A stretch of DNA of 18,771 nucleotides from CAYLNG01 sp964497855 (lineage in GTDB: Bacteria > Verrucomicrobiota > Kiritimatiellia > SS1-B-03-39 > UBA6053), in NCBI GenBank assembly GCA_964497855.1, contig CAZCFM010000075.1:1-18771 (forward strand), given 5' to 3'. Positions 1 to 7,740 of this stretch are shown here, piece by piece. The position numbers and the translations under genes are program-made. How positions within the stretch are numbered: position 1 is the first letter of the stretch; every line of letters begins with the position of its first letter. Below the pieces are notes generated by a model. That model did not search any database. It worked only from the letters and a program-made list of their open reading frames with translations, and had not been told where the DNA came from.

Positions 1-586
1 GGAAGCCGGTGAAGTAGGTGAAGGCGGAGTAGAGCAGACCGAGGGAGTGGGGGAAACGGAGTTCTTTGAGAATCTGGAGATCGCGGCCCCGGCCGTGTCC
101 GATGGTGGTGGTCGCCCATTCGCCGACGCCGTCGATGGTGAGCACGGCGGCGTTTTGGTAGGGACTGGGGTAAAAGGCGGAGGCGGCGTGGGACTCGTGG
201 TGCTCCGGAAAATAGAGTTTGGCGGGCATGGCGACGCCGCACAGCTCCAGGGCTTTTTCGATTTCGAGGGGCGTGTGCAGTTTCTGGCGGAGCCAGACGG
301 GCAGGGCGGCCATGTAGGGCTTGAGGCCGCGGGGCGCGACGGCCATGAAACTCTCCAAAATGCGCACAAACTTCGTGATCGGTTTGTCGTAGAAGGCCAC
401 GCCGTCGAGTTGATCGCCCGAGAGCCCGGCTTCGGCCAGGCAATAGCGCACCGCGTGGGAGGGAAAGCGGTCGTCGTGTTTTTTGCGGGAGAAACGTTCC
501 TCCTGCGCGGCGGCGATGATTTCTCCGTCGCGGACGAGGCAGGCGGCGGAGTCGTGGTAAAAGGCGCTGATGCCGAGGATGTTCAT
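1..586 (-). CDS. Carbamoyltransferase, NodU/CmcH family (N-terminal part, cut by window edge)
   Basis: Reading the minus strand from the ATG at 586 gives 195 open codons that run off the left edge without a stop. The protein opens with MNILGISAFYHDSAACLV, the typical start of NodU/CmcH/TobZ carbamoyltransferases, and continues with QEERFSRKKHD near residues 28-38. The HHESHAASAFY block at residues 129-139 carries the conserved HxxxH that binds metal in the TobZ-type Kae1-like domain, and an IDGVGEW segment follows at 151-157. Family members use carbamoyl phosphate and ATP to O-carbamoylate a sugar, antibiotic or glycan. The YrdC-like adenylation part normally lies further in and the C-terminal half is outside the window. 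The start overlaps the stop of the SxtJ-like gene by one base (TGATG), so the two are probably translationally coupled. The substrate is unknown. Confidence 0.93.
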   Translation of the reverse strand, partial: MNILGISAFYHDSAACLVRDGEIIAAAQEERFSRKKHDDRFPSHAVRYCLAEAGLSGDQLDGVAFYDKPITKFVRILESFMAVAPRGLKPYMAALPVWLRQKLHTPLEIEKALELCGVAMPAKLYFPEHHESHAASAFYPSPYQNAAVLTIDGVGEWATTTIGHGRGRDLQILKELRFPHSLGLLYSAFTYFTGF

Positions 587-1056
587 CAGAACTGCCTCCC
601 GTAGTGTTTGACGGGATCGGTGATGGGTTTGCGCAGATTCCAATAGCTGGCCGCCGTCGGTTCCAGCCTGCGATACAGCGGATCTTTGCGGCGCAGCTTC
701 CAAATGATGCTTGATCCAAGGAAAAACGTGAAAAAGAGGGGCGTCAGCAGCAGCCAGGAAAGGGCGACTCCCACCCAGGCGACAAAGCGGAAGACGAAGC
801 GCTCCACGCATACGAAGGCTTTCGGGGCAAACAGGCCGAGCAGCAGCAGGAGTGTGCCGACGCAGGCGACGACACCGGCGATGGTTTTGGAATGGGTCCA
901 CGGGGCGACAAAATACAGAATCGCCGCAACCGCGTAGGGAATGCAGACCTGAAGCAAAACACGCAGGAACGAAGGACGGTGTCGCGGCTGCGGAGGCGTT
1001 CGCCAGGGCCAAACCACGGCGGCGACGGAGGGAGAAACAGGGGAGGATGTTGTCAT
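586..1056 (-). CDS. SxtJ-like small membrane protein
   Basis: A 156-residue protein with three predicted membrane helices at about residues 33-51, 59-77 and 90-113, a proline-rich N-terminus and a basic tail. The C-terminus (SYW at 137-139, then DPVKHYGRQF at the end) resembles proteins of the SxtJ family, named after a saxitoxin-cluster gene that lies beside a carbamoyltransferase. Here too it sits directly upstream of one, sharing a TGATG junction. Its biochemical role is not known for the family; a membrane partner or scaffold for the carbamoyltransferase is inference. No good Shine-Dalgarno site precedes the ATG (the nearest purine run, GGGGAG, is 13 bases away). Family assignment rests on length, helices, C-terminal motif and neighbour. 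Confidence 0.75.
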   Translation of the reverse strand: MTTSSPVSPSVAAVVWPWRTPPQPRHRPSFLRVLLQVCIPYAVAAILYFVAPWTHSKTIAGVVACVGTLLLLLGLFAPKAFVCVERFVFRFVAWVGVALSWLLLTPLFFTFFLGSSIIWKLRRKDPLYRRLEPTAASYWNLRKPITDPVKHYGRQF

Positions 1057-1168
1057 AGGTTTATGAATGCTCCCCTAACGATTTGCATAGACAATGAACA
1101 GCCTGAAATGGCCCCTGAATCTATTTTCCGGATTGCATGTTCCCCCCACAGCGCCTATTCAACAAGTG

Positions 1169-1200
1169 ACTCGACACTCGTCACTCGACACCCGGCACTC
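1169..1200. repeat. 14-bp tandem repeat in the SxtJ/GH42 intergenic region
   Basis: The unit ACTCGACACTCGTC (1169-1182) is followed by ACTCGACACCCGGC (1183-1196), identical at 12 of 14 positions, and then a partial third copy ACTC (1197-1200) that ends three bases before the GH42 start codon. Overlapping it, AGTGAC (1165-1170) and GTCACT (1180-1185) form a 6-bp inverted repeat with a 9-base loop. This occupies the space where a ribosome binding site would be expected, and no Shine-Dalgarno sequence is present. The rest of the 146-base intergenic region (1057-1202) must hold divergent promoters; I see only weak candidates, such as TTGCAT (1133-1138) and TATTCA 17 bases later. Function unknown. 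Confidence 0.6.
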
Positions 1201-1202
1201 CC

Positions 1203-3263
1203 ATGACCCCTGTTTGCATCGGCAGTCAACTTTTTATCAACAAACATAACCGTCCCGACGAAATTCGGGGATGGGTTGAGGCCATGGCGGAGGCGCAGTT
1301 GAAGGTCATCCGTCTTTTTGTGATCTGGGATCATCTGGAAGCGAGTCCGGGACGCTGGGATTTTGTTCAATATGACGCCGTGTTTGATGCGGCCGCCCAA
1401 CGGGGGATGTGGGTCGTTCCCACGTTGATGTCGGTTTCACCTCCGGGATGGATGTTGCGGACGGGAGGGGTGCAGGCGGTGGCGAATCTGGAGGACCCGG
1501 AAATCCTGGCCGCTGGGGAGGGCTACATCCGGCAGGTGGTGGGGCGCTGGAAAGATCACCCGGCCCTGCATTCGTGGATTTTGTGGAACGAGGCGTCGCG
1601 ACTGCCCCCGCGCACGCCTCAGACGTTGTTGCGCTACCAGCAGTTCTTGCGGGAGCGCTTTGCGGGCGATGTGTCGGCCATGAACGCGCTTCAGTTTCGC
1701 CAGTACGCGGCCTTCGAGGATGTCGGCAAAACGCGGGAGAGTGGCGCAATGGATCTGGAGTTCGCCGGCTTTGCGGAGAAGGTCTTCTGGGAGGAATTCG
1801 CGGTGTCGGAACTCTGCACTCACCTGCGCCGCATCGGGGCGATCGTCCGTGAGCTGGATCCGCAACATCCGCTGCAGGTCAATCCCCACGGTCTTGCGTA
1901 TTACGTGCAACATGCCGGCCAGTCGATTTGGCGCGAGGCGGCGTGTGTCGATTTCCTGGGTTGTTCTTCCCATCCCGTGTGGCATTCGACGCGATTTGAC
2001 CGTTCGCGCTGGGGGCGTTCCTGCGGGATCTTCGCCGATCTGATGCGTTCGGCGACGCCGGATGCGGAGGGCGAATTCTGGGTCACGGAACTTCAAGGCG
2101 GAACAACCTTGCTTTCGGCGGAGCGGGCCGATTGTCCGGATCCACAGGAATTGGAACGCTGGATGTGGGAGGGCATCGGCGCCGGTGCCCGGGCCACGGT
2201 TTTCTGGTGTTTCAACTGGCGGGAGGAGGGCTACGAGGCAGGGGAGTGGCATTTGTTGCGCCTCGACGGAAGCCCGTCCCCACGTCTGCGCGCCGCCACC
2301 CGCGTGGCCGATACGCTGGAGTCCCACGCCGAGTGGTTTGAGCCGGCCCGTCCGCGTCGTCCGCAGATGCTGATGCTGCGCTCCGACGCGGCGGAACGGC
2401 TCGCCTGGGTGGAAAACAGCACGACGCCCGACCCGCGCGATCCACGCAACCGCATGAGGGTGGCCGATAGTGCCAGCGGCGCGGCTCTGTTGCTTGCGGA
2501 CCTGGGCTGGGACTGTGGTTCTGTCGAAGAAAAGGGTCTCGGGGCCTGTTTGGCCGATCCCAGCCGCAAACCCCGCCTGCTGATTGTGCCTGGGCTCGAG
2601 GCGCTCTGCGATGGCACACTGGAGCTCTTGCTCAATTTTGCGCGCGGGGGAGGGTTGGTCATCGCCGATGGACCAGTGGGCTGGAAAGACCCGCTAGGAC
2701 GGATTGCCCAGGAGCGTCGCACGCTCTGGAACGAGCTGTGTGGCTTTCCCTTGGCGGATGTGGAGGCTTGGCGCTGTACACAGAATCTGCCTCCGGACGG
2801 AGAAACCCCGTCCCCTTGGTGGCTGCGGGTTGTCGCTGGCGAACGCTCTGCCGATGTGTGTGGGGAACACACGCAGGGAGACACGCTATTGATGCGCCAC
2901 CGGGTCGGTCTGGGCCAGGTCGTGTGTATTGGCACCTGGTTTTTCCATCGATTTCTTGTGGGCGACTACTCCGGCAATCGCCGATGGTTCTCGACCCTTC
3001 TTCAGGCGCTGCCCGCAGAGCCCTTGCAGCTCGCCGAGCCCGGCCCCGGACAACGTCTGCGCCTCTTGCAGCATCCCCGTGGATTCTGCGGCGTGTTGAT
3101 CTGCGAAACCGGCGAAACGTCCCTCCTCATCCGCACGGCCATGTCCGGGACCCTCGAGCGCCAGGACGGCATACGGAAGACTCTCGCGCAGGGCGAAACG
3201 CTGTCGATTCCCCTCGATTCCGCAGGATGCGCCTGTTTTCTGTTTGAAATCCTGGACGGTTGA
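1203..3263 (+). CDS. GH42 family beta-galactosidase-like glycoside hydrolase
   Basis: A 686-residue protein of usual GH42 length. The N-terminal TIM barrel (about residues 1-380) includes IRLFVIWDHLEASPGRWDF, matching the family strand that reads roughly R-x-x-x-x-x-W-x-x-x-E-P-x-x-G-x-x-x-F. Glu130 in ILWNEAS is the expected acid/base and Glu296 in FWVTELQGG the expected nucleophile. A second domain at about 385-600 (IVPGLEALCDGTLELL, then GGGLVIADG) looks like the amidotransferase-fold trimerisation domain, followed by a short beta-rich tail. No signal peptide is visible, so it should act in the cytoplasm on imported galactosides or related oligosaccharides. No transporter or sugar regulator lies beside it, and exact specificity cannot be deduced. 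It is divergent from the SxtJ/carbamoyltransferase pair. The start is the first in-frame ATG and lacks a clear Shine-Dalgarno site. Confidence 0.9.
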   Translation: MTPVCIGSQLFINKHNRPDEIRGWVEAMAEAQLKVIRLFVIWDHLEASPGRWDFVQYDAVFDAAAQRGMWVVPTLMSVSPPGWMLRTGGVQAVANLEDPEILAAGEGYIRQVVGRWKDHPALHSWILWNEASRLPPRTPQTLLRYQQFLRERFAGDVSAMNALQFRQYAAFEDVGKTRESGAMDLEFAGFAEKVFWEEFAVSELCTHLRRIGAIVRELDPQHPLQVNPHGLAYYVQHAGQSIWREAACVDFLGCSSHPVWHSTRFDRSRWGRSCGIFADLMRSATPDAEGEFWVTELQGGTTLLSAERADCPDPQELERWMWEGIGAGARATVFWCFNWREEGYEAGEWHLLRLDGSPSPRLRAATRVADTLESHAEWFEPARPRRPQMLMLRSDAAERLAWVENSTTPDPRDPRNRMRVADSASGAALLLADLGWDCGSVEEKGLGACLADPSRKPRLLIVPGLEALCDGTLELLLNFARGGGLVIADGPVGWKDPLGRIAQERRTLWNELCGFPLADVEAWRCTQNLPPDGETPSPWWLRVVAGERSADVCGEHTQGDTLLMRHRVGLGQVVCIGTWFFHRFLVGDYSGNRRWFSTLLQALPAEPLQLAEPGPGQRLRLLQHPRGFCGVLICETGETSLLIRTAMSGTLERQDGIRKTLAQGETLSIPLDSAGCACFLFEILDG

Positions 3264-3323
3264 AAAATGCCGAAAACGCAAAATTTTCTTTGTGCAGGGG
3301 CGATCCCCGTGTAGAGTTTGCCT

Positions 3324-3950
3324 ATGTACACCCGAATTGCCGTTCTCCTGTTGCTCCCGCTTCCACTCTTTGCACAGTTGGAACTTCCGGAATACCTTTT
3401 CCCGGAAGAGGTGCCGGATGAGCAAATCAAGCGCACAGTTCCGGGCCATGAGGGAGGTGAAAAAAAAGCGGAGGAGCCCAAGGTCAAGGAATCAAAAGAA
3501 TCGGAAGCGCAGCGCGACCAGATGATGCAAATGATGAACAACCCCGGTCACATGGCGTTTCAGGGGCGAATAAACGTTCAGGGACGGCCTGGAAACCTGC
3601 CGGATGACAGCCGGCAGGTCAAGCGTCTCACTGGTGGAGCCGCGGAACTCCGCGCCCAGGTGACCTTGTCCAAAGGACAACCTTTCCAGGGAAATGTGGC
3701 GAATCAAGTGATCCTGATTGAGGCGTCGTTTGGCAAACTCCCCCTCCGTTTGGGTGAAGTGCAGAGACTCCTGAGACAGGAAGACGGCAGCTTCCTTTTT
3801 GAAATACGCGGCGGCGACCTGCTGCAGGGCAAACCTCTGTCCGAAAAACTGACCCTCCACCTGCTTGACGGCGGGAAACGGGTTGTATCCTTGCGTGAAC
3901 TCAGTTCCATCGAACTGACACCGGTAATTACAGAAACCCCTGTTCCATGA
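3324..3950 (+). CDS. Exported protein of unknown function
   Basis: A 208-residue protein counted from the ATG at 3324; an in-frame TTG two codons upstream is less likely. Residues 1-18 (MYTRIAVLLLLPLPLFAQ) form a signal peptide with a probable cut after FAQ. Residues 43-65 are highly charged and rich in Lys and Glu, a likely flexible linker. From about residue 119 onward the chain has beta-strand character, with SFGKLPLRLGEVQRLL (135-150) and GKRVVSLRELSSIEL (184-198); this pattern of a polar strand, Phe-Gly-x-Leu, then a hydrophobic helix or strand recalls small beta-barrel modules in exported proteins of this group, but I cannot name a family. A possible promoter (TTGTGC at 3290-3295, 16 bases, TAGAGT at 3312-3317) would start transcription almost at the ATG, giving a very short or absent leader. 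Confidence 0.75.
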   Translation: MYTRIAVLLLLPLPLFAQLELPEYLFPEEVPDEQIKRTVPGHEGGEKKAEEPKVKESKESEAQRDQMMQMMNNPGHMAFQGRINVQGRPGNLPDDSRQVKRLTGGAAELRAQVTLSKGQPFQGNVANQVILIEASFGKLPLRLGEVQRLLRQEDGSFLFEIRGGDLLQGKPLSEKLTLHLLDGGKRVVSLRELSSIELTPVITETPVP

Positions 3951-3987
3951 GAAAGTGGTGAGGGCCCTCCTGCGGGCTTGCACTTTC
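3951..3987 (+). terminator. Stem-loop directly after a stop codon, possible weak terminator
   Basis: GAAAGTG (3951-3957), immediately after the TGA, pairs perfectly with CACTTTC (3981-3987). Inside it, GGGCCC (3962-3967) pairs with GGGCTT (3974-3979) using two G-U pairs around a six-base loop. No U-run follows, so it is not a classical intrinsic terminator. It may instead protect the upstream mRNA or reduce read-through into the nuclease gene. Confidence 0.35.
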
Positions 3988-4035
3988 GATCCATACGGGC
4001 AGGTTATACACCTTTATCCCTCTCCTCGGAATTTT

Positions 4036-6090
4036 ATGCGACTTGCTTCCTCTTGCCTTTCCATTGTTTTCAGTCTCCTTGCGTGTACAGCATGTGGGGG
4101 GCCCGGTCCCTATCCGGAACGTATTCCCATAGGCAACATTCAAGGGCCTGTCAATGAGACGCAGGCGGCAACCCGTCACCGCTCACCGCTCAATGGCGAA
4201 ACCGTGACTGTGCGCGGGGTGGTGCATCAGATTCTCCGCTGGACCGTGCGCGACGGTCGCAGCAATTGGGGCCTGATGATCCAAGACCTTCCTGCGGAGG
4301 CCGACGGCAATCCGCTGACCTCCGACGGCCTTTTTGTCTATGCCGGTTTTGGTCCGACCTTGCCGATGGAAAACCAGGGCGACTACACGGCGCGGGTGGG
4401 GGACGTGGTGGTGCTGCGGGGAAAAGTCAACGAACGTTTTGCCCAAACCGAGTTGTCCGAGGCGAAAGTCCTTTCCGTCAGCCCCGGTGGAGATGTCAAC
4501 CAGCTTCTCCCGCCCGTCGAAATGCAGTTGTCCCCCGATCCGGCGGAAAGCGCGCGGCGTTTGGAACGTTTGGAGGGAATGAGGGTTTCGCTCCCGGCCG
4601 GGGCTGTCGCGATGTCGGGCAGCCATCCGGAACAGCGGAATGGCGACCTGCGGATTTGGGTGGCGACGCCGGATCATCCGGTTTTGAAACGGCCCGAGGT
4701 GGAGGAGCGCCGTTTGTTCCGGGGCGGCCATCCGCTGAGTGGGCTGAATACGGCAGAAGAACGCGTCGCCGGCCATGGGCAGAAAGTGGAGCTGGGCAGT
4801 CTGGCCCTGCGGGAGCGCCTGACATCGCCAACGGCATTGCTGCCCCTCGTCCGCGTGGGCTCGGATGTGACCCGCGCGGTCACGGGCGGCGTCCACTACA
4901 GCTATAACAGTTACGTGGTGCAACTCGAAGAGCCGCCTGTGATCCGGCCCGCGTCGGCCCCCGAGCCGCTGTTGAAAGCCCTTGCGCCGGATGAAAACAC
5001 CTTGCGCATCGCCGTCTACAATGTGGAAAACCTCTACGACTTTGTGAACGATCCCTTCGACAACTGTGATTTCGAAGGCGACCCCGGATGTCGCGGCACC
5101 CGGTTCCCCCTGAATTACGTCCCGGAAAGTGATGAAGTTTACCGCGCCCGCCTCCAATTTATTGCCCGGCAGATTGTCAACGATCTGCACTCGCCGCATG
5201 TGCTGATGATTCAGGAAGTCGAGGACCAGGATGTGGGACGGTTTGACAACGGCAGCATGAGGTATGGCGACAAAAACAATGCCGATGGCGAGTTGGATGC
5301 CCTTCAGGAACTGGTCATTCAGATCGTGGCCCTTGGCGGACCCATCTATGGGGTGGCCGTCGACCGCTCCGCGGCGGATGAGCGCGGCATCATCTGCGCG
5401 TATTTGTATCAGACTGACCGCCTGCGTCCGGTGGACCCGGACGCTCACCCGCTTCTGGGCGAAACTCCGGAACTGCCCGCAGAGAGGGATTGGTTTCCGG
5501 AAACCCGCACTGCGGCCAACCCCAAAGCGTTTAATGCCAAATACAATGGCCCTCCGGACAGCAATGCGGAGCTTTCGGGAGTCTTTCCCCGGGCCATGCA
5601 GGTGTTTGTTGTGGAGGATCTGCGCACGAAAGCTCACCTCTGGCTGCTGAACAATCATTTCAGTTCCGGTCCCGACCGTCTGGTCGAACGGCGCACACAA
5701 CAGGCCGCGATCAACGCCGACATCAGCAAGGAGATTCTGAAGCTAAACCCGGATGCGCTTCTCGTGGTTGGCGGGGATCTGAACGTCTTTCCGCGTCCGG
5801 ACGATCCGCACAACCCACCTTCCGACCAGCTCGCCCCCCTCTACAATGCAGGGCTCTTCAATGCGGTGGACCGAGTTTTCGCCGAAAAACCCTCCAATGC
5901 TAGAAGTTATATTTTCCAAGGGGAGGCCAACATTCTCGACCACATGTTTTTGTCGCCGGAAATGAAGCGCCGCCTGCTGCGGGCGCTGTTTGTTCCCATC
6001 AACTCCGGCGAAGCGGAGGGTCTTAGCCCTCTTCCTGTCCTGCGCGCGTCCGATCACGATCCGCTGGTGATCGATGTGGACTCGAAGTAG
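4036..6090 (+). CDS. Lipoprotein with endonuclease/exonuclease/phosphatase domain (ExeM/NucH-like)
   Basis: The ATG at 4036 starts a lipoprotein signal peptide, with lipobox LLAC at residues 14-17 (a second Cys is at 20); a GTG 27 codons upstream would bury this signal and is rejected. The mature protein is about 668 residues. Residues about 55-150 look like an OB-fold-type beta domain (GETVTVRGVVHQIL, VGDVVVLRGKVNE), as found ahead of the catalytic domain in extracellular nucleases. The EEP domain spans about 323-684 with expected metal and catalytic motifs: VYNVENLYD (N329), IQEVED (E394), LLNNHFSSG (H541), GGDLNVF (D581, N583), LDHMFLS and the terminal ASDHDPLVID (D673, H674). It is predicted to cleave extracellular DNA or a related phosphodiester while membrane-anchored. 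The segment at 443-520 looks like a family-specific insertion. The upstream exported protein and downstream membrane protein are co-directional. Confidence 0.85.
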   Translation: MRLASSCLSIVFSLLACTACGGPGPYPERIPIGNIQGPVNETQAATRHRSPLNGETVTVRGVVHQILRWTVRDGRSNWGLMIQDLPAEADGNPLTSDGLFVYAGFGPTLPMENQGDYTARVGDVVVLRGKVNERFAQTELSEAKVLSVSPGGDVNQLLPPVEMQLSPDPAESARRLERLEGMRVSLPAGAVAMSGSHPEQRNGDLRIWVATPDHPVLKRPEVEERRLFRGGHPLSGLNTAEERVAGHGQKVELGSLALRERLTSPTALLPLVRVGSDVTRAVTGGVHYSYNSYVVQLEEPPVIRPASAPEPLLKALAPDENTLRIAVYNVENLYDFVNDPFDNCDFEGDPGCRGTRFPLNYVPESDEVYRARLQFIARQIVNDLHSPHVLMIQEVEDQDVGRFDNGSMRYGDKNNADGELDALQELVIQIVALGGPIYGVAVDRSAADERGIICAYLYQTDRLRPVDPDAHPLLGETPELPAERDWFPETRTAANPKAFNAKYNGPPDSNAELSGVFPRAMQVFVVEDLRTKAHLWLLNNHFSSGPDRLVERRTQQAAINADISKEILKLNPDALLVVGGDLNVFPRPDDPHNPPSDQLAPLYNAGLFNAVDRVFAEKPSNARSYIFQGEANILDHMFLSPEMKRRLLRALFVPINSGEAEGLSPLPVLRASDHDPLVIDVDSK

Positions 6091-6138
6091 CCCAAGAATG
6101 GCGTTGTGCTTCGATATGTTTCCGCATAAGAGGTTCCC

Positions 6139-6720
6139 ATGATTTCCGCCGCTCTTGTGTGTCTGGCTCTCGGAGCCGTCCTGATCGCCTTCCATCTGTG
6201 GGTGCTGTTGTGCCCATCGACAGCCCGTGCCCTGCTCGATGCCTATCCGCGCAGCATCTGGCCAGGGCGCATCTTTACGGCTATCTGCCTGGTGTGGTTT
6301 GCCTACAATTTGTGGCAGGTGGACCTGGGCGGATTTAATGTCCACAAACGCCTTCTCTACGGCGTTGTGCCCATAGGCATCTATCTCGTGGTCACCTATA
6401 TTCCCGATCTTCTTTCCGTGCGCGGGCTGTGCTGCTTTATGCTTCTTGCCGGAAATCCAGTGCTGACCGCCACCCGCTGGCAGGACACGATCGCCTCCGT
6501 CGCCATCGGCGTCGCGGTGTATGTTCTGCTGATTGCCAGCATGGTGCTCGCAGTGTACCCCCATCTCTGGAAACGGGGACTTCAGAACCTCTATGCCGAC
6601 GCGCGTCGCCTGCGGATCTGGCTCTATTCCGGCATGGGCGCGGGCGGCATCCTGCTCCTCTGCGGGGTGCTGTCCCTCTGGCTGGAGAATCCCCATGCAG
6701 GAACTGTCCCGGCTGCGTGA
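6139..6720 (+). CDS. Polytopic membrane protein of unknown function
   Basis: A 193-residue protein that is mostly hydrophobic, with about six possible membrane segments near residues 2-24, 44-60, 72-89, 96-109, 116-140 and 160-182. Polar features between them include VHKR (68-71), YIPDLLSVRG (87-96) and a basic loop WKRGLQNLYADARRLR (144-159). I do not recognise a named family. The ATG is preceded by AGAGG five bases upstream, a good ribosome binding site. Its 3' end overlaps the phosphopantetheinyl transferase gene by 26 bases, which implies co-transcription and probably coupled translation. It lies 48 bases after the nuclease gene with no terminator between them. Confidence 0.75.
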   Translation: MISAALVCLALGAVLIAFHLWVLLCPSTARALLDAYPRSIWPGRIFTAICLVWFAYNLWQVDLGGFNVHKRLLYGVVPIGIYLVVTYIPDLLSVRGLCCFMLLAGNPVLTATRWQDTIASVAIGVAVYVLLIASMVLAVYPHLWKRGLQNLYADARRLRIWLYSGMGAGGILLLCGVLSLWLENPHAGTVPAA

Positions 6721-7333
6721 GGTGCTCGACAGCACCGCGGTGGCGTTTTATCTCCTCCCGCTTTCCCAGTGCCCGCCCGCGCCGCCGCAGATCCTCGGCG
6801 CGGACGATCGCCGTCGCCTCGAGGGCATGAAGTCAGACGCTGTGCGGCACGCATTTCTTGCGGGCCGACAACTCCTGCACACGGTGCTGCACTCCTGCAT
6901 CCCCGATGGGTTTCAGGTTGAAATCGACGAACGCGGCAAACCGTTTTGCCGGCATCCCGCAGCCCCGCACTTCAACCTCAGTCACGGGGCGGGATATCTT
7001 GCACTCGCCCTGTGCCGGGAGACACCGGTGGGCATCGATGTGGAGGACCGCCGTCGAACGATCCCAGTGCAGGCCCTCGCGCGTCGCTATTTCACGCCCC
7101 GCGAAGTCGAACAGGTCGGCCGCGAAGGCCCCGACGGCTTTTTCAGGATTTGGACCCGCAAGGAGGCACGCGTCAAAGCCGAAGGTTTGGGCTTGGCCCA
7201 CGGAAACATCGGCAGCTTTGATGTGGACAATGCGCCCGGCTGGAATTTCCACGATTTTCAGCGCGGCGACTCCGTCATCGGCAGCCTGGCCTACGCCGGA
7301 CCCGAACGACCCGTGGTCTACGTAAGCTGCTAA
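6695..7333 (+). CDS. 4'-phosphopantetheinyl transferase, Sfp/HetI type
   Basis: A 212-residue protein that would transfer the phosphopantetheine arm of CoA to a serine of an acyl or peptidyl carrier protein. The family motifs are in order: HFNLSHG (92-98), VGIDVEDRRR (112-121, with metal-binding Asp115 and Glu117), and FRIWTRKEARVKAEGLGL (150-167, with Trp153, Lys156, Glu157 and Lys161). The start is the ATG at 6695, with GGAG seven bases upstream and lying inside the preceding gene; the reading frame stays open further upstream but has no homology there. Length fits Sfp-type enzymes rather than the short AcpS type. No polyketide, peptide or fatty acid synthase gene is in the window, so the carrier it modifies is unknown and it may serve the whole cell. 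Confidence 0.92.
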   Translation: MQELSRLREVLDSTAVAFYLLPLSQCPPAPPQILGADDRRRLEGMKSDAVRHAFLAGRQLLHTVLHSCIPDGFQVEIDERGKPFCRHPAAPHFNLSHGAGYLALALCRETPVGIDVEDRRRTIPVQALARRYFTPREVEQVGREGPDGFFRIWTRKEARVKAEGLGLAHGNIGSFDVDNAPGWNFHDFQRGDSVIGSLAYAGPERPVVYVSC

Positions 7334-7359
7334 CAGGGCGACGGAGAAAACAATGGAGC

Positions 7360-7377
7360 GGTGGCGCCCCCGCCACC
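7360..7377. terminator. Hairpin between convergent genes, probable bidirectional terminator
   Basis: GGTGGCG (7360-7366) and CGCCACC (7371-7377) form a perfect 7-bp GC-rich stem with a CCCC loop. It lies 27 bases after the phosphopantetheinyl transferase stop and 12 bases beyond the stop of the convergent membrane gene. On the minus strand a T-rich stretch (ATTGTTTTCT) follows about five bases after the stem; on the plus strand the tail (CCGTCTTGTGTCCT) is only moderately T-rich. Position between converging genes supports a terminator role. Confidence 0.55.
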
Positions 7378-7389
7378 CCGTCTTGTGTC

Positions 7390-7740
7390 CTACTTCATCA
7401 ACGGCCAGAGCGGAAGGGACGTCAGGCAGGCGCTGAGGGGCAGGTAGTAGAAAAAGCTGACGCTTTGCAGTCCGAAGGCGAAAAACAGCAGAGCTGCACC
7501 GGAAACGAAGAGGATGGGAAACGCGATGCGGCGCATATTCCAGAGAGCGATGTAGCCGACGAAACAACAGGTCAGCACGGTGAGCTGCATCGGAATGAAG
7601 TCCGGCCCAAAGTGCAGGGTAAACGTTTCCTCCACATCCCGGCGCCCGATGCTGAGGACAAACAGCACATAAGGCACGAAGAAAAATGCGCCATGGAAAA
7701 TGACGAGCAGGGGGCGCGGGGATCTGGAGTCAGGGTTCAC
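7390..7740 (-). CDS. Small membrane protein coupled to leuB, unknown function
   Basis: A 116-residue protein with a short polar N-terminus and three to four membrane helices near residues 10-30, 48-65, 70-90 and 91-112; a basic MRR (69-71) lies between helices. It begins with GTG at 7740, whose last two bases are the first two of the leuB stop (GTGA), a classic reinitiation arrangement, so its translation probably depends on leuB. I do not recognise a family. There is no other obvious start, and the ORF fills the space between leuB and the convergent hairpin. It could be a lineage-specific inner-membrane protein; nothing in it suggests leucine synthesis. Confidence 0.7.
   Translation of the reverse strand: MNPDSRSPRPLLVIFHGAFFFVPYVLFVLSIGRRDVEETFTLHFGPDFIPMQLTVLTCCFVGYIALWNMRRIAFPILFVSGAALLFFAFGLQSVSFFYYLPLSACLTSLPLWPLMK

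Noticed and set aside
47..604. 185-codon plus-strand frame at the left edge
   Set aside because: The minus strand encodes the carbamoyltransferase N-terminus with its HxxxH motif; the plus frame is Gly-rich and featureless.
3955..4035. Upstream GTG start for the nuclease lipoprotein
   Set aside because: It would put 27 residues before the lipoprotein signal and hide the lipobox, and it begins inside a stem-loop.
4183..5700. 505-codon open frame on the minus strand, and a 330-codon one at 5743-6735
   Set aside because: Both lie opposite the nuclease and membrane protein genes, whose motifs are clear. The antisense translations show no recognisable domain and arise from GC-rich third positions.
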